Source: Arenicellales bacterium (lineage in GTDB: Bacteria; Pseudomonadota; Gammaproteobacteria; Arenicellales; JAHEKD01). From it: a stretch of 64,000 nucleotides of DNA. Position numbers and translations under genes: made by a program. Below the pieces are notes generated by a model. That model did no database searches. It was given only the letters and a program-made list of their open reading frames with translations, and was not told where the DNA came from. Shown here piece by piece: positions 17,517 through 25,936 of this stretch. The stretch spans positions 202,869-266,868 of the forward strand of contig JANQSD010000004.1 in NCBI GenBank assembly GCA_028284225.1. Direction: 5' to 3'. Positions within the stretch are counted from its first letter, which is position 1. Each line of letters starts with the position of its first letter.

Positions 17517-20346
17517 AATAATCGGCGCTTAGTTTGAATTCAATCGGGTCACTAATCGTACTGTATTGATTTAAAGGTTCGGACTCAAGATCAAATTCAT
17601 TTTTTCCAGGCGCTACAGCAATTAATTCGCCATAACCCGGGTTAAAAAATACTTGTTCATATTCTTCAACAATTTGCGCCAAGGTTAAATTTTCAATAGC
17701 CTGAATCAATTGCTTGCGGCTGTCAAAATCATAGTTCTGACGATCTATCTCAGTCCAATAACGGTTACTTCGATCTTCCAGGGTGTCATCTTTTTTGTCG
17801 GTTTTAATAATCAGCCCTTTTTTGGCCGCCTCGAACTCTTCTGCGGTTAAAGCGGCAATTTGAGTTTTAAAACCTTCAACAAACACATTAATGCGATTAA
17901 CAATCTGTGCCACACTGGTTGATGGCGACTGAATAATCAAAGCCACATAGGGAGTATTCAGACTGACATAGGGTGAGGCATAAACAATATAGCCTAATTG
18001 CTCGACTGTTCTGAGTTGGTGAAAAAACGGCGCCTCCAAGAGCTGATAGAGCATATAAATTGACGCTTTGTCTTCAAAACTCTCGCCCTCGCCTTGCTTA
18101 AATAATACAACGGCTGAATCTTCATGCTCCAGATTCAACGACACCATCGATTTAGTGCCGGGCGTTAAATCAACCACGCGGCTTTTTTTAACCGATGTCA
18201 ATGCATGTTCATCGACAAGCGTTGTCTTAAGTAAATCTGCAATATCCGTTGCATCTGCTCGAGTGACATTGCCATGACTTAAGCCAACCACCTCTATAGT
18301 TTCAAAAAACTCTTTTTGAAACTGTTCAACTTGTTCAAGTGTGATGTCTTTTAACTCTTCTAACAGAATCGAATTCGGCCATGAGTTTTCCACCAACAAA
18401 TCATTAGCCTGGTCGTAAAGTCTAAAGTAAGGTGTATCATGTTTTTCGTTTTCAAATTTATCAATGAGCTCATTTCTTTTAAGCTCATATACGGCTGGAC
18501 TTAAATCAGCCTTCAACTCATCAAGAATGCGAGCCAACAGCACTTTTTGCTTATCGTCAAACCCGGAAATCCGTATCGTCATTCCCCGCAAATGCGAATA
18601 AACATCAAGATTCAGTCCCACCAGCGTAGCCGGATAAACCTCTTCATTAAGCTGTTCCTTGAGCATGCGGGTATAAAGCTGTGCCAACACCTCTGCCTTG
18701 GCTGACTTGCCGGCGATGGGTGAGCGGATACTGACATAGGTACTGGATCGTGGCGCCTCAAACTCAAGGTCGTTTTGGTAAAAAAATTTAAAATGCGCTT
18801 CGTTCACCAAAACTTGCGGAATAGACATATCTTGATCTGTTGTTTTCAGATCCGTCGTTTCTGGTACATAAGGATTTTTTTCCGGCAATGAAAAACTGCC
18901 ACTCAAAGACTTCTCAAAAGTACCGATTTCTTTCGACAAGTCTGAAATTCCATAGGGCGTATCGAAATATTCTGTAATGGTTTCAGATTCGAATTCAGGC
19001 GAACTTAACACCACTAATAAATTATCAATGGTCAATCGTGCGGCGAAATCCTTGATCAACGACTCATCATAATCAGACATCAAATAAGAAGCTGTTAATA
19101 ATTCTTCAGCCGGGTACTCCTGCAAGGATGAGCTCAATAATACTGTGTAATCAGAGCTTTCATTTTTCTGCAGAAAATCGAAATTAACTTTAGCTATCTC
19201 ATCAAGTTCCTGATAACGCCAGGACTCAATACCTGATTCACGCACCAGATCAATATACGCCAACACAGCATTTACGATTTCAGTCCACTCATTAAAACCC
19301 TCCTCTGTCGCACGGATACTCACCGAAAACGAAGCACCTTCCGGATTGTTCAATTCCACGCCTGCGCTTAATGACTCGACCCAATCCTGACTTTTAAGAT
19401 AGGAAAGCAAACTCCCCTTACCTTCGTGACCCAATAAGTTTGATAAATATTGAAGCGGTTTGGTCCTGTAGTGACTACGCGTCTGTGGCAAGGAAAAATT
19501 CAAACTGATCGAATATCGCTGTTTAAGCGATTTGACTTCCAGCAATTTCGGCAATGCATCTCCTGCATAAATAGGCACTTTAGCCTCGAAAGGCTCGATA
19601 TCATGATTCGGAATAGCAGAAAATAATTCTCGCACCCAGGATTCAAGCTGTTCCACCGAATCACGTCCGACAATAGCCAGGGACATGATATTGGCTGAAT
19701 AATAGGTTTTATGGAATTCTAGCAGTGCATCACGAACGGATTGTCCGGGTTGATCGGCAAGTGTCTCACTGTTGCCGATAGAAAATTGTGTAACGGGATG
19801 CGCGGGATTAAACACATGCTTACGTGCCGACCAGGTCCGTCTGAAATCATCCGTTCGTCTGGCATAATATTCGGAGTCAACTGCATTGCGCTCGCGTTCA
19901 ACAAATTCAGGATTCAATAACGGGTTAATAAAAAACTGGGCGAAACGATCCAGCGATTCATGTAGATAAGTGGGATCGATGTCATAAAAGTAATTAGTGT
20001 GATCATAGGCTGTAAAGGCATTGGTATGACCACCATTTTGCTGAATAAATGCTTGGTATTCACCCGACCTTGGGTATTTCTCGGTACCCAGGAACAGCAT
20101 ATGTTCCAAAAAGTGCGCCATGCCCGGCCACTGCTTAGGATCAGTACCGCTACCTACCGCCACATCCAGCGATGCAGCAGCTTTGTCAACGTCCGGATCA
20201 GAGACAACAACGACTTTCAAGCCATTATCCAGCACGAAATGTCGATATTCACGAGAATCGGCTGGACTTTTAATTATTTCAGCCGCGCCTGAAATCGCAG
20301 GATTTAGCATAATAAGCAAAACCAAAAAAAGTTTCTTAATTGACAT
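17509..20346 (-). CDS. M16 family metalloprotease (pitrilysin/insulysin type)
   Basis: Periplasmic zinc peptidase that degrades peptides, probably equivalent to protease III. The zinc motif is the inverted HFLEH (HxxEH) within AHFLEHMLFLGTEKYP, with the distal glutamate in ERNAVDSEYY. Three further M16 domains complete about 945 aa, matching pitrilysin (960 aa). I start at ATG 20346 (MSIKKLFLVLLIMLNPAISG), which gives a good signal peptide; a longer TTG reading to 20376 would bury it. It overlaps pncC by 8 nt. Confidence 0.93.
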   Translation of the reverse strand: MSIKKLFLVLLIMLNPAISGAAEIIKSPADSREYRHFVLDNGLKVVVVSDPDVDKAAASLDVAVGSGTDPKQWPGMAHFLEHMLFLGTEKYPRSGEYQAFIQQNGGHTNAFTAYDHTNYFYDIDPTYLHESLDRFAQFFINPLLNPEFVERERNAVDSEYYARRTDDFRRTWSARKHVFNPAHPVTQFSIGNSETLADQPGQSVRDALLEFHKTYYSANIMSLAIVGRDSVEQLESWVRELFSAIPNHDIEPFEAKVPIYAGDALPKLLEVKSLKQRYSISLNFSLPQTRSHYRTKPLQYLSNLLGHEGKGSLLSYLKSQDWVESLSAGVELNNPEGASFSVSIRATEEGFNEWTEIVNAVLAYIDLVRESGIESWRYQELDEIAKVNFDFLQKNESSDYTVLLSSSLQEYPAEELLTASYLMSDYDESLIKDFAARLTIDNLLVVLSSPEFESETITEYFDTPYGISDLSKEIGTFEKSLSGSFSLPEKNPYVPETTDLKTTDQDMSIPQVLVNEAHFKFFYQNDLEFEAPRSSTYVSIRSPIAGKSAKAEVLAQLYTRMLKEQLNEEVYPATLVGLNLDVYSHLRGMTIRISGFDDKQKVLLARILDELKADLSPAVYELKRNELIDKFENEKHDTPYFRLYDQANDLLVENSWPNSILLEELKDITLEQVEQFQKEFFETIEVVGLSHGNVTRADATDIADLLKTTLVDEHALTSVKKSRVVDLTPGTKSMVSLNLEHEDSAVVLFKQGEGESFEDKASIYMLYQLLEAPFFHQLRTVEQLGYIVYASPYVSLNTPYVALIIQSPSTSVAQIVNRINVFVEGFKTQIAALTAEEFEAAKKGLIIKTDKKDDTLEDRSNRYWTEIDRQNYDFDSRKQLIQAIENLTLAQIVEEYEQVFFNPGYGELIAVAPGKNEFDLESEPLNQYSTISDPIEFKLSADYFD

Positions 20347-20482
20347 AAATCTAAATTTTTTCTGTAGCCCGCGCAATAATGCCAGAGCTTGATGAATACT
20401 AAATGATTTAGATGGGAATTATCGGAAAGGTTCACTGAAAAGACTTGTATTTTTAATTTACCTGCGGCATCGATGCATATAT

Positions 20483-20525
20483 GACGTCTCTACTGGGATT
20501 CAAACCCCGGTTACCGCCGCAAAAG
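20483..20525 (-). pseudogene. Degenerate tRNA-Glu fragment (3' half)
   Basis: These 43 bp align without gaps to 21963-22005 within and at the edge of the intact tRNA-Glu gene, with about eight mismatches, nearly all transitions. The T-arm (GGGATTCAAACCCCGG) and anticodon-stem side are recognisable, but the 5' half is not. It marks the left side of the GC-rich two-gene segment and could be a decayed duplicate or attachment-site remnant. Confidence 0.65.
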
Positions 20526-20858
20526 AGCCTGATTTATTCACATTTGTCAGGTAATTGACCATTAAACATATCCTTCATGAATCTGAGCGAATTTTCATAT
20601 CGTGGATTCTAGCAAATTAACCACTTGTCCGTACTGTTGCGTCAATTTTATTTCACTAACAGTTTACAGCTTGTCACTGCACTGACTAATCAGCATCTTT
20701 TATCAGTTATTACCCGCCCACTCTCTTTATAATCCATTTAAGTTTAATGCTGCATCAGGAGAAACCAAGGGAAAGCACTATCAACGAGGTTCAGCTACCG
20801 TGCAGTGTGTTAATGTAGTATTGAGATAAACCTACCGAGCGATTTAGGAGAAGTCGAA

Positions 20859-21347
20859 ATGACAACTGTTCTGTCCACCCGCCGCACATTCCTGGCTGTT
20901 GCCGGCGCAGTTTTAGCAACCGGTGTTTCCGGTCTGCTCGCCCCCGCCCACACACAAAACTTCGCTCCCACCCGCTCAATGCGAGGTGGTGCCAATAACT
21001 ATCGTCCGGGCGCCCCTATCGTTGACCGGATTGGCGGCGGAGGCTTCTGGATGACGGGAACCGTACGTCGTGCGGGTGATGGAGCACCACTTGCAGGTCA
21101 ACGTATCCAGATATGGGCTCATACAACCGAAGGCCATGAACGCGATCCACAAAGCCATGGTGCCACCCTCACAGACGCAAACGGGGAGTTTCAGCTTGAG
21201 ATGCCGCAGATTGTTCCCGCCTTCGGCCAACCGCATGGCCATCTGGCTTATGACAGTGGCGAATTCGAAACCGTTTTCCTGCGCCCTGTGATGTCGAGCG
21301 CAAAAGATACTAGCCTCAGCGCGCATTTCATCCTTCAGCCGGTCTGA
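20859..21347 (+). CDS. Exported intradiol dioxygenase-like protein
   Basis: A 162-residue protein with a Tat-like signal (TRRTFLAVAGAVLATG) ending about AHTQ. Its body resembles the core of intradiol ring-cleavage dioxygenases: MTGTVRRAGDGAPLAGQRIQIW, TLTDANGEFQLEMP and PHGHLAY, which keeps the HxH pair of the iron site. It is shorter than PcaGH/CatA (200-310 aa) and I cannot place both tyrosine ligands, so activity is uncertain. A strong SD (TAGGAGAAG) precedes the ATG. It is 18 nt upstream of a ferric-reductase-like membrane gene. Both genes are visibly GC-richer than their surroundings, suggesting transfer, perhaps from alphaproteobacteria. Confidence 0.65.
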   Translation: MTTVLSTRRTFLAVAGAVLATGVSGLLAPAHTQNFAPTRSMRGGANNYRPGAPIVDRIGGGGFWMTGTVRRAGDGAPLAGQRIQIWAHTTEGHERDPQSHGATLTDANGEFQLEMPQIVPAFGQPHGHLAYDSGEFETVFLRPVMSSAKDTSLSAHFILQPV

Positions 21348-21365
21348 TCAAATTCGGTTCACAGG

Positions 21366-21944
21366 ATGAGCCGAGTCCGCATCACCCTTATCTGGACCGC
21401 TCTTGTAGTCGCAGTTGCCATACCCATTGGTGCTGCTGCCATGAGCCCATTGCTTGCATGGCGCGAACCTATCTACATTGTGGCCGGTTTTGCCGGGGTG
21501 ATCGCATTGGCTCTGATGCTGTTCCAGCCTATGCTGGCTGCCGGGTATTTGCCGGGGCTGTCCGCTTCGCATGGACGACGCGTACATCGCTGGGTCGGAA
21601 TCGCCCTGGTCCTGTCGGTAGCAATCCACCTCGCAGGCCTTTGGATTACGAGCCCGCCCGACGTAATTGACGCCCTTACATTCAGCTCACCAACGCCATT
21701 CTCCGCCTGGGGCGTGATTGCCATGTGGGGTGTTTTTGCGACTGCTTGTTTAGCCGTGTTTCGCCACAGGTTGAAGCTGCGACCACGAACCTGGCGCCTG
21801 AGCCACAAAACCCTGGCGGCAGTGATTGTAGTTGGGAGTATAGTCCATGCCATAATGATTGAGGGAACGATGGAGACACTGTCGAAGTTAGTACTTTGCG
21901 TGCTGGTTCTGGTCGCAACTGTAACGGTGCTGGTCGATCTGTAA
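21366..21944 (+). CDS. Ferric reductase-like transmembrane protein
   Basis: Predicted heme-binding integral membrane protein with about six helices in 192 aa. Histidines placed as heme ligands in this family occur at HGRRVHRWVG, SVAIHLAGLW, WRLSHKTLA and GSIVHAIMIEG. There is no flavin/NAD domain, so electrons would come from a partner (compare MsrQ/YedZ). It forms a two-gene unit with the exported dioxygenase-like protein, suggesting a membrane-to-periplasm redox pair; this is inference. Base composition is GC-rich (39 of 60 bases in 21541-21600). Confidence 0.75.
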   Translation: MSRVRITLIWTALVVAVAIPIGAAAMSPLLAWREPIYIVAGFAGVIALALMLFQPMLAAGYLPGLSASHGRRVHRWVGIALVLSVAIHLAGLWITSPPDVIDALTFSSPTPFSAWGVIAMWGVFATACLAVFRHRLKLRPRTWRLSHKTLAAVIVVGSIVHAIMIEGTMETLSKLVLCVLVLVATVTVLVDL

Positions 21945-21960
21945 CTATAGAAGTGAAGTA

Positions 21961-22036
21961 TGGCGTCCCCACGGGGATTCGAACCCCGGTTGCCGCCGTG
22001 AAAGGGCGGTGTCCTAGGCCTCTAGACGATGGGGAC
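21961..22036 (-). tRNA. tRNA-Glu (UUC anticodon)
   Basis: The minus strand reads GTCCCCATCGTCTAGAGGCC and so on, with the cloverleaf complete: acceptor GTCCCC/GGGGAC, anticodon loop CTTTCAC giving UUC, T-loop GGTTCGAATCC, and encoded CCA (21961-21963). It is downstream of tRNA-Ala and probably co-transcribed with it. Confidence 0.97.
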
Positions 22037-22039
22037 CCT

Positions 22040-22164
22040 GGACTTGATCCGGCACATTAGCACAATAACCAAAATGCCGGTCTTGATCCGGCACATTAGC
22101 AAAATAGCCCAAATGCCGGACTTGATCCGGCGCATCAGCACTAATACATAAATGCCGGTCTTGG
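22040..22164. repeat. 39-bp tandem repeat between tRNA-Glu and tRNA-Ala
   Basis: Three abutting 39-bp units (22040-22078, 22079-22117, 22118-22156) plus a partial fourth. Each begins GG(A/T)CTTGATCCGGC(A/G)CAT(T/C)AGCA and ends AAATGCC. The junction GCCGG-N-CTTGATCCGGC is a short palindrome of REP type. Units differ at a handful of positions. The array lies in the spacer of the tRNA-Ala/tRNA-Glu transcript. Confidence 0.85.
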
Positions 22165-22168
22165 TATC

Positions 22169-22244
<76 letters not shown>

Positions 22245-22255
22245 GAAGGCCGTGT

Positions 22256-22284
22256 ATCGTAAGGCTTGAGAGGCAAATGGTCAA
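22256..22284 (-). promoter_or_regulatory. Sigma70-type promoter for tRNA-Ala/tRNA-Glu
   Basis: On the minus strand TTGACC (22279-22284) is followed after exactly 17 bp by TACGAT (22256-22261), about 12 bp before the tRNA-Ala 5' end. Spacing and position fit a strong stable-RNA promoter. Confidence 0.75.
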
Positions 22285-22796
22285 GTCTTTCTGAGCAATA
22301 AGTTTTATTGGAAAAATGATAGTTGAATTAGCTATAAATAGGTTTACCCGATAGTAAGTTTTGTATGGAAAGACATGTATATAACTTAACACTCCATCAG
22401 GGTTATTCCGTGCCCGACACCGAATCCGGGAAATTCCTACTTACTCACATTGCGGATAAATGCTTCGCATTTTCCATAATGACAGGCCTGATAAAAGGCA
22501 ACAAAACATTTGTTTAAATCTAAAGAACTCCTGATTAGGTCTGTTTTTTTCCTCAAACTGCCCATATGTGTATTTGTACAGAATGCTGCCAGCGAGCTTA
22601 GTCATGTCACCCTGCTTGGTTAAAAAACTGTGAAGTATTTACGTGGAAATTTAACAGTGTTTTACATTTAATAGATAAGGCGATAACGAAGATGTTTAAG
22701 GGGGCGTTTCGGGATCGAGGATGGACGTAACATAAAACTATAGATACGGTGGAGAACTATGAACGACCAGATAATAAAAAGCAAAGGGTCTTAAAA
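22285..22796. other. Intergenic stretch without a convincing gene
   Basis: AT-rich DNA between the tRNA promoter and the EamA transporter. It contains a degenerate REP-like stretch around 22407-22430 (GCCCGACACCGAATCCGGG) and a small AATGC-TTC-GCATT hairpin near 22458-22470. Open frames here are short and show no family resemblance or ribosome-binding site. Confidence 0.5.
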
Positions 22797-23750
22797 ATGG
22801 ACTTGTTATGGGATGGCTGGGTCTGGGTAGCACTCGCTGTCCCTGTTCTTTATGCCCTGGATGCAGTATTAGACGTGTTCTTTGTCGGCAAATCCATTTA
22901 CCGAAATCCAGTTCATGCCACTGTGCTCACCGGTTTATTCTCAGGTTTAGTGCTGTTAATCCTTATTGTCGATAATTCACCACATGAAAAACCAAATTTA
23001 CTGGTGCTAATCGCTGCCCTTGTAAATGGCGCTGTATATTTATTTCATGTTTATTTTTATTTCAGGGCCTTGTTTAAATTAAATGATTCATCCAACCTTG
23101 AGGTATTTCTTGGTTTTAGTGTTTTTCTAGTACCGGTTCTAGCATTCTTGTTTTTAAACGAAAAACTCATTTTCAATCAATATCTGGGTATCAGCATTGC
23201 TTTAGCTGGCGTAATTATTCTGACTATAGCCAGCATTAAGCGTAAGTCGTTTGTCGAAACATTGTTCCCAATCACCGGAGCTGTAGTGCTATTGTCGATT
23301 ACTTTTGTAATCCAGGATGAAATTTATCAGCATGTGAATTTCGAAACCGGGCTTAAGTACTTCATTATAGGCAAAGTCATGGCGGCATTGTTATTATGGT
23401 TAGGCACGGAGTGCAAGGGCGTAGTCGCGAGCGCCAAGCAGTTTGGACCCTTGTTTATATTCTCTCAGTTTCTGGGAGTCCTGGCAGTCGTCTTCGTGCA
23501 ACGTGCGATTAACATCAGCCCTTCTATTTCTTACGTGGCAGCAATTGAGACAACCACCCCTTTATTCATCATGCTGTTCAGCCTAGTACTATTTCCTTTT
23601 CTATCTGTAGACAAAAGCCCTAATACTGCTTTTGGAATAATTAAAGAACAACTCGTCAAAATCCCAACCAAAATCATTGCATTCGCTTTTCTATTAACAG
23701 GCATAATTTTTATCACTACCCCAGAAAGTATAAGCCTGACATTTAACTAG
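22797..23750 (+). CDS. EamA/DMT-family membrane transporter
   Basis: Predicted inner-membrane drug/metabolite exporter with about ten helices in 317 aa; substrate unknown. Two EamA-like halves are visible. The first ends in GISIALAGVIILTIASI, a typical last helix of an EamA repeat, and the second ends in IIAFAFLLTGIIFITTP. I start at ATG 22797 (MDLLWDGWVW) because AAAGGG lies eight bases upstream; a GTG at 22749 would add 16 polar residues without an SD. It is 57 nt upstream of the MscS gene on the same strand. Confidence 0.75.
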   Translation: MDLLWDGWVWVALAVPVLYALDAVLDVFFVGKSIYRNPVHATVLTGLFSGLVLLILIVDNSPHEKPNLLVLIAALVNGAVYLFHVYFYFRALFKLNDSSNLEVFLGFSVFLVPVLAFLFLNEKLIFNQYLGISIALAGVIILTIASIKRKSFVETLFPITGAVVLLSITFVIQDEIYQHVNFETGLKYFIIGKVMAALLLWLGTECKGVVASAKQFGPLFIFSQFLGVLAVVFVQRAINISPSISYVAAIETTTPLFIMLFSLVLFPFLSVDKSPNTAFGIIKEQLVKIPTKIIAFAFLLTGIIFITTPESISLTFN

Positions 23751-23807
23751 TGCCTATTGCTTGTTAAAATCGCGATCCATTTTAACAATGTATCTCACTC
23801 AAGATTA

Positions 23808-25514
23808 ATGCAAAAAATTAAAATCGCGCCGCAATTATTGGCTCTTGTGCTGATAACACTGATTAGCTTCGCGAGTCACTCACAAGAAGCATCTTTTACT
23901 GACCGAGCCTTAAAAACAGTTGAAGAAATTTCCGATTACAAAACATTGATCGGTCAAATCAACACTGAAAGAAAAGGCAAAATTGGTTATGAAGCTCGGG
24001 CACTGAAAAAACAACTCGCCGTTACAGAAGAAGCATACCGAAATTTGCTTTGGCAATTTTCAAGTGACTTATTACAACCCGAAAATGCAACAGCTAAGAA
24101 TGAGCATGAGCAATTCATTCTTACACTGTTACAGGACGAATCCGGTGTAATTAAGGCGGAAATTAATCACAATGAACAGGCCGTCACAAAGCTGGAAGAA
24201 CGCATTATTAATGCCAAAAAGAATATTTTTACTACTAACCGGGCTATCAGCAAAGACAGGCTGGAAGATATTAAGTGGCGCTTGTATCTGGAACGAATAA
24301 ATCAGGAAAAGCTTTATTCCGCGCTAGTAAAGAATTCATTAAAACTAGAATTGTTCGGTCAAAATACTTCTGCTGATTTGCAATTAGGCAGACTACTGAT
24401 ACAAAAGCAGGCCGACATGCTTTCCGGCCTGATTGGCGACACCAGAGATAAACTGATCAAACTGGACAAGCAATTATCCGCGATCCGTAATGAGTCAGAA
24501 ACCGGCAAAAAAATCATTACCGATATTGCACTAAAAAATGTGGATATTCAAAACTACGCCCGGCGCCTGCAGGTCATGGTAAGCCTCTTGACGGACATGA
24601 ATGTTGACTCATCACTTTACAAGAAAACTGTAATTCAGTCACAAAACATTTTAAGCACTGATATATTGGACAGAAAAGTGGCTTCCCATCTTTTCACCGA
24701 ATGGTGGCTGAAAACTAAAAAATGGTTCAGCCTGCAAGCCCCCACTATTATCGGCAAAACACTGACCTTTATCAGCATTCTGCTCATCGCCTGGCTTATT
24801 GCTGCTATTGTAAAAAGAATGGTACGCAGTTTATTCAAGCGAACCAATCCCAACATGTCAGAGTTGGCCAAGAATTTCTTGATCGGCATGTCCTCAAAAC
24901 TGGTTATGTTGATTGGGCTTTTGATTGCGCTGTCGAACCTTGGCATTCAGATCGGTCCGATTCTGGCTGGCCTGGGAATCATGGGATTTATTATCGGTTT
25001 TGCTTTTCAAGAAACCTTGTCTAACTTTGCATCAGGTCTAATGATTTTGATTTATCGGCCATATGATGTCGGCGATAAAATTCGGGTTTCGGACCTGGAA
25101 GGTAAAGTCAGTAAAATGAACCTGGTCAGCACCACCATTTTTACCTCCGCCAATCATCATCTGACCATTCCCAACAACAAGATATGGAAAGATATTATCC
25201 ACAATATCACTTCTCAACCCACGGTTAGAATGGATTTGTTCTTCACCGCACCGTTTAACGCTGCATCTGACACCGTTCTTCAACTCATCAAAGATGAAGT
25301 TGAAAGCAATCCTATTGTGCTCAAGGACAAACCCAAAAAAGTCCACATTCAAGCGCTGGGAGATAGCGAAGTTAAATACATCGCCCGCTTCTGGATTAAT
25401 TCGGACGACATAGATGAAACCCGCTGGGTCATTGCTGAGGGGGTTAAAAAACGCTTCGACACCAAAGGTATTTCAGAAGAGATTATTGAGAGTTTGAAAG
25501 TTCGGATTGCTTGA
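23808..25514 (+). CDS. Large MscS-family mechanosensitive channel
   Basis: Predicted mechanosensitive channel releasing solutes on hypo-osmotic shock. A signal peptide (LLALVLITLISFASHSQ) is followed by a long charged, coiled-coil-rich periplasmic region (about residues 20-290). Then come TM helices TFISILLIAWLIAAIV and LVMLIGLLIALSNLG, the pore helix ILAGLGIMGFIIGFAFQETLSNFASG, and the MscS beta domain (YRPYDVGDKIRV, TIPNNKIW). At 568 aa it is intermediate between MscS and MscK. I prefer ATG 23808 over a TTG at 23757 because it puts the signal peptide at the N-terminus. Confidence 0.88.
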   Translation: MQKIKIAPQLLALVLITLISFASHSQEASFTDRALKTVEEISDYKTLIGQINTERKGKIGYEARALKKQLAVTEEAYRNLLWQFSSDLLQPENATAKNEHEQFILTLLQDESGVIKAEINHNEQAVTKLEERIINAKKNIFTTNRAISKDRLEDIKWRLYLERINQEKLYSALVKNSLKLELFGQNTSADLQLGRLLIQKQADMLSGLIGDTRDKLIKLDKQLSAIRNESETGKKIITDIALKNVDIQNYARRLQVMVSLLTDMNVDSSLYKKTVIQSQNILSTDILDRKVASHLFTEWWLKTKKWFSLQAPTIIGKTLTFISILLIAWLIAAIVKRMVRSLFKRTNPNMSELAKNFLIGMSSKLVMLIGLLIALSNLGIQIGPILAGLGIMGFIIGFAFQETLSNFASGLMILIYRPYDVGDKIRVSDLEGKVSKMNLVSTTIFTSANHHLTIPNNKIWKDIIHNITSQPTVRMDLFFTAPFNAASDTVLQLIKDEVESNPIVLKDKPKKVHIQALGDSEVKYIARFWINSDDIDETRWVIAEGVKKRFDTKGISEEIIESLKVRIA

Positions 25515-25525
25515 TGTACGACCAA

Positions 25526-25868
25526 TACCCCCTCTAGCTCCCCCTGAAAGGGGGAGAACCTATAATTCCTGGGTTTAGTTAAAGTTTATCTAGAATTACT
25601 ATGTAGAGACTCTAATTGATGCCGTTCCCTCAAGCTCCCGCTGGAAAGGGGAGAATTTTTCCTCCCCTCTCAGGGGAGGCTAGGAGGGGTTCTTTATCAA
25701 AGTGATGAAAATCGGGTTCTTATGGAAGTGTTCACTAGGAAGTCGAAACACACTGTCAAACAAGATTATTACTCAAAGCTCGTTTCATTTCCCGGTGGAC
25801 AAAGCCAAAACAAATCAGAATTATCTGAATTTTGAATCATTGCCAATGGGGAGGCCAGGAGGGGTTGA
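25526..25868. repeat. MITE/REP-like cluster with GC-rich palindromes
   Basis: The 25515-25936 gap holds a set of related palindromes: CTCCCCC-TGAAA-GGGGGAG (25538-25556), CCTCCCC-TCTCA-GGGGAGG (25661-25679), and a partial GGGGAGGCCAGGAGGGGTT (25847-25865). ACCCCCTCTAGCTCCCC near 25527 and GGGGAGGCTAGGAGGGGT (25673-25690) form outer inverted repeats of about 165 bp. No gene is seen in it. Some stems could also act as a terminator after the MscS gene. Confidence 0.65.
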
Positions 25869-25936
25869 ATGACAAAAAATACAATAGTAAATCGTCTAGT
25901 TCCTTTCGATTTTCGAAAAGCGAGAATCGTCTGCTA

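Noticed and set aside
20340-22040. Prophage or integrative element with integrase
   Set aside because: Only a tRNA remnant and two cargo genes are visible; no integrase, excisionase or phage gene.
22040-22164. CRISPR array
   Set aside because: Units abut with no spacers and there is no cas gene; it is a short tandem repeat.
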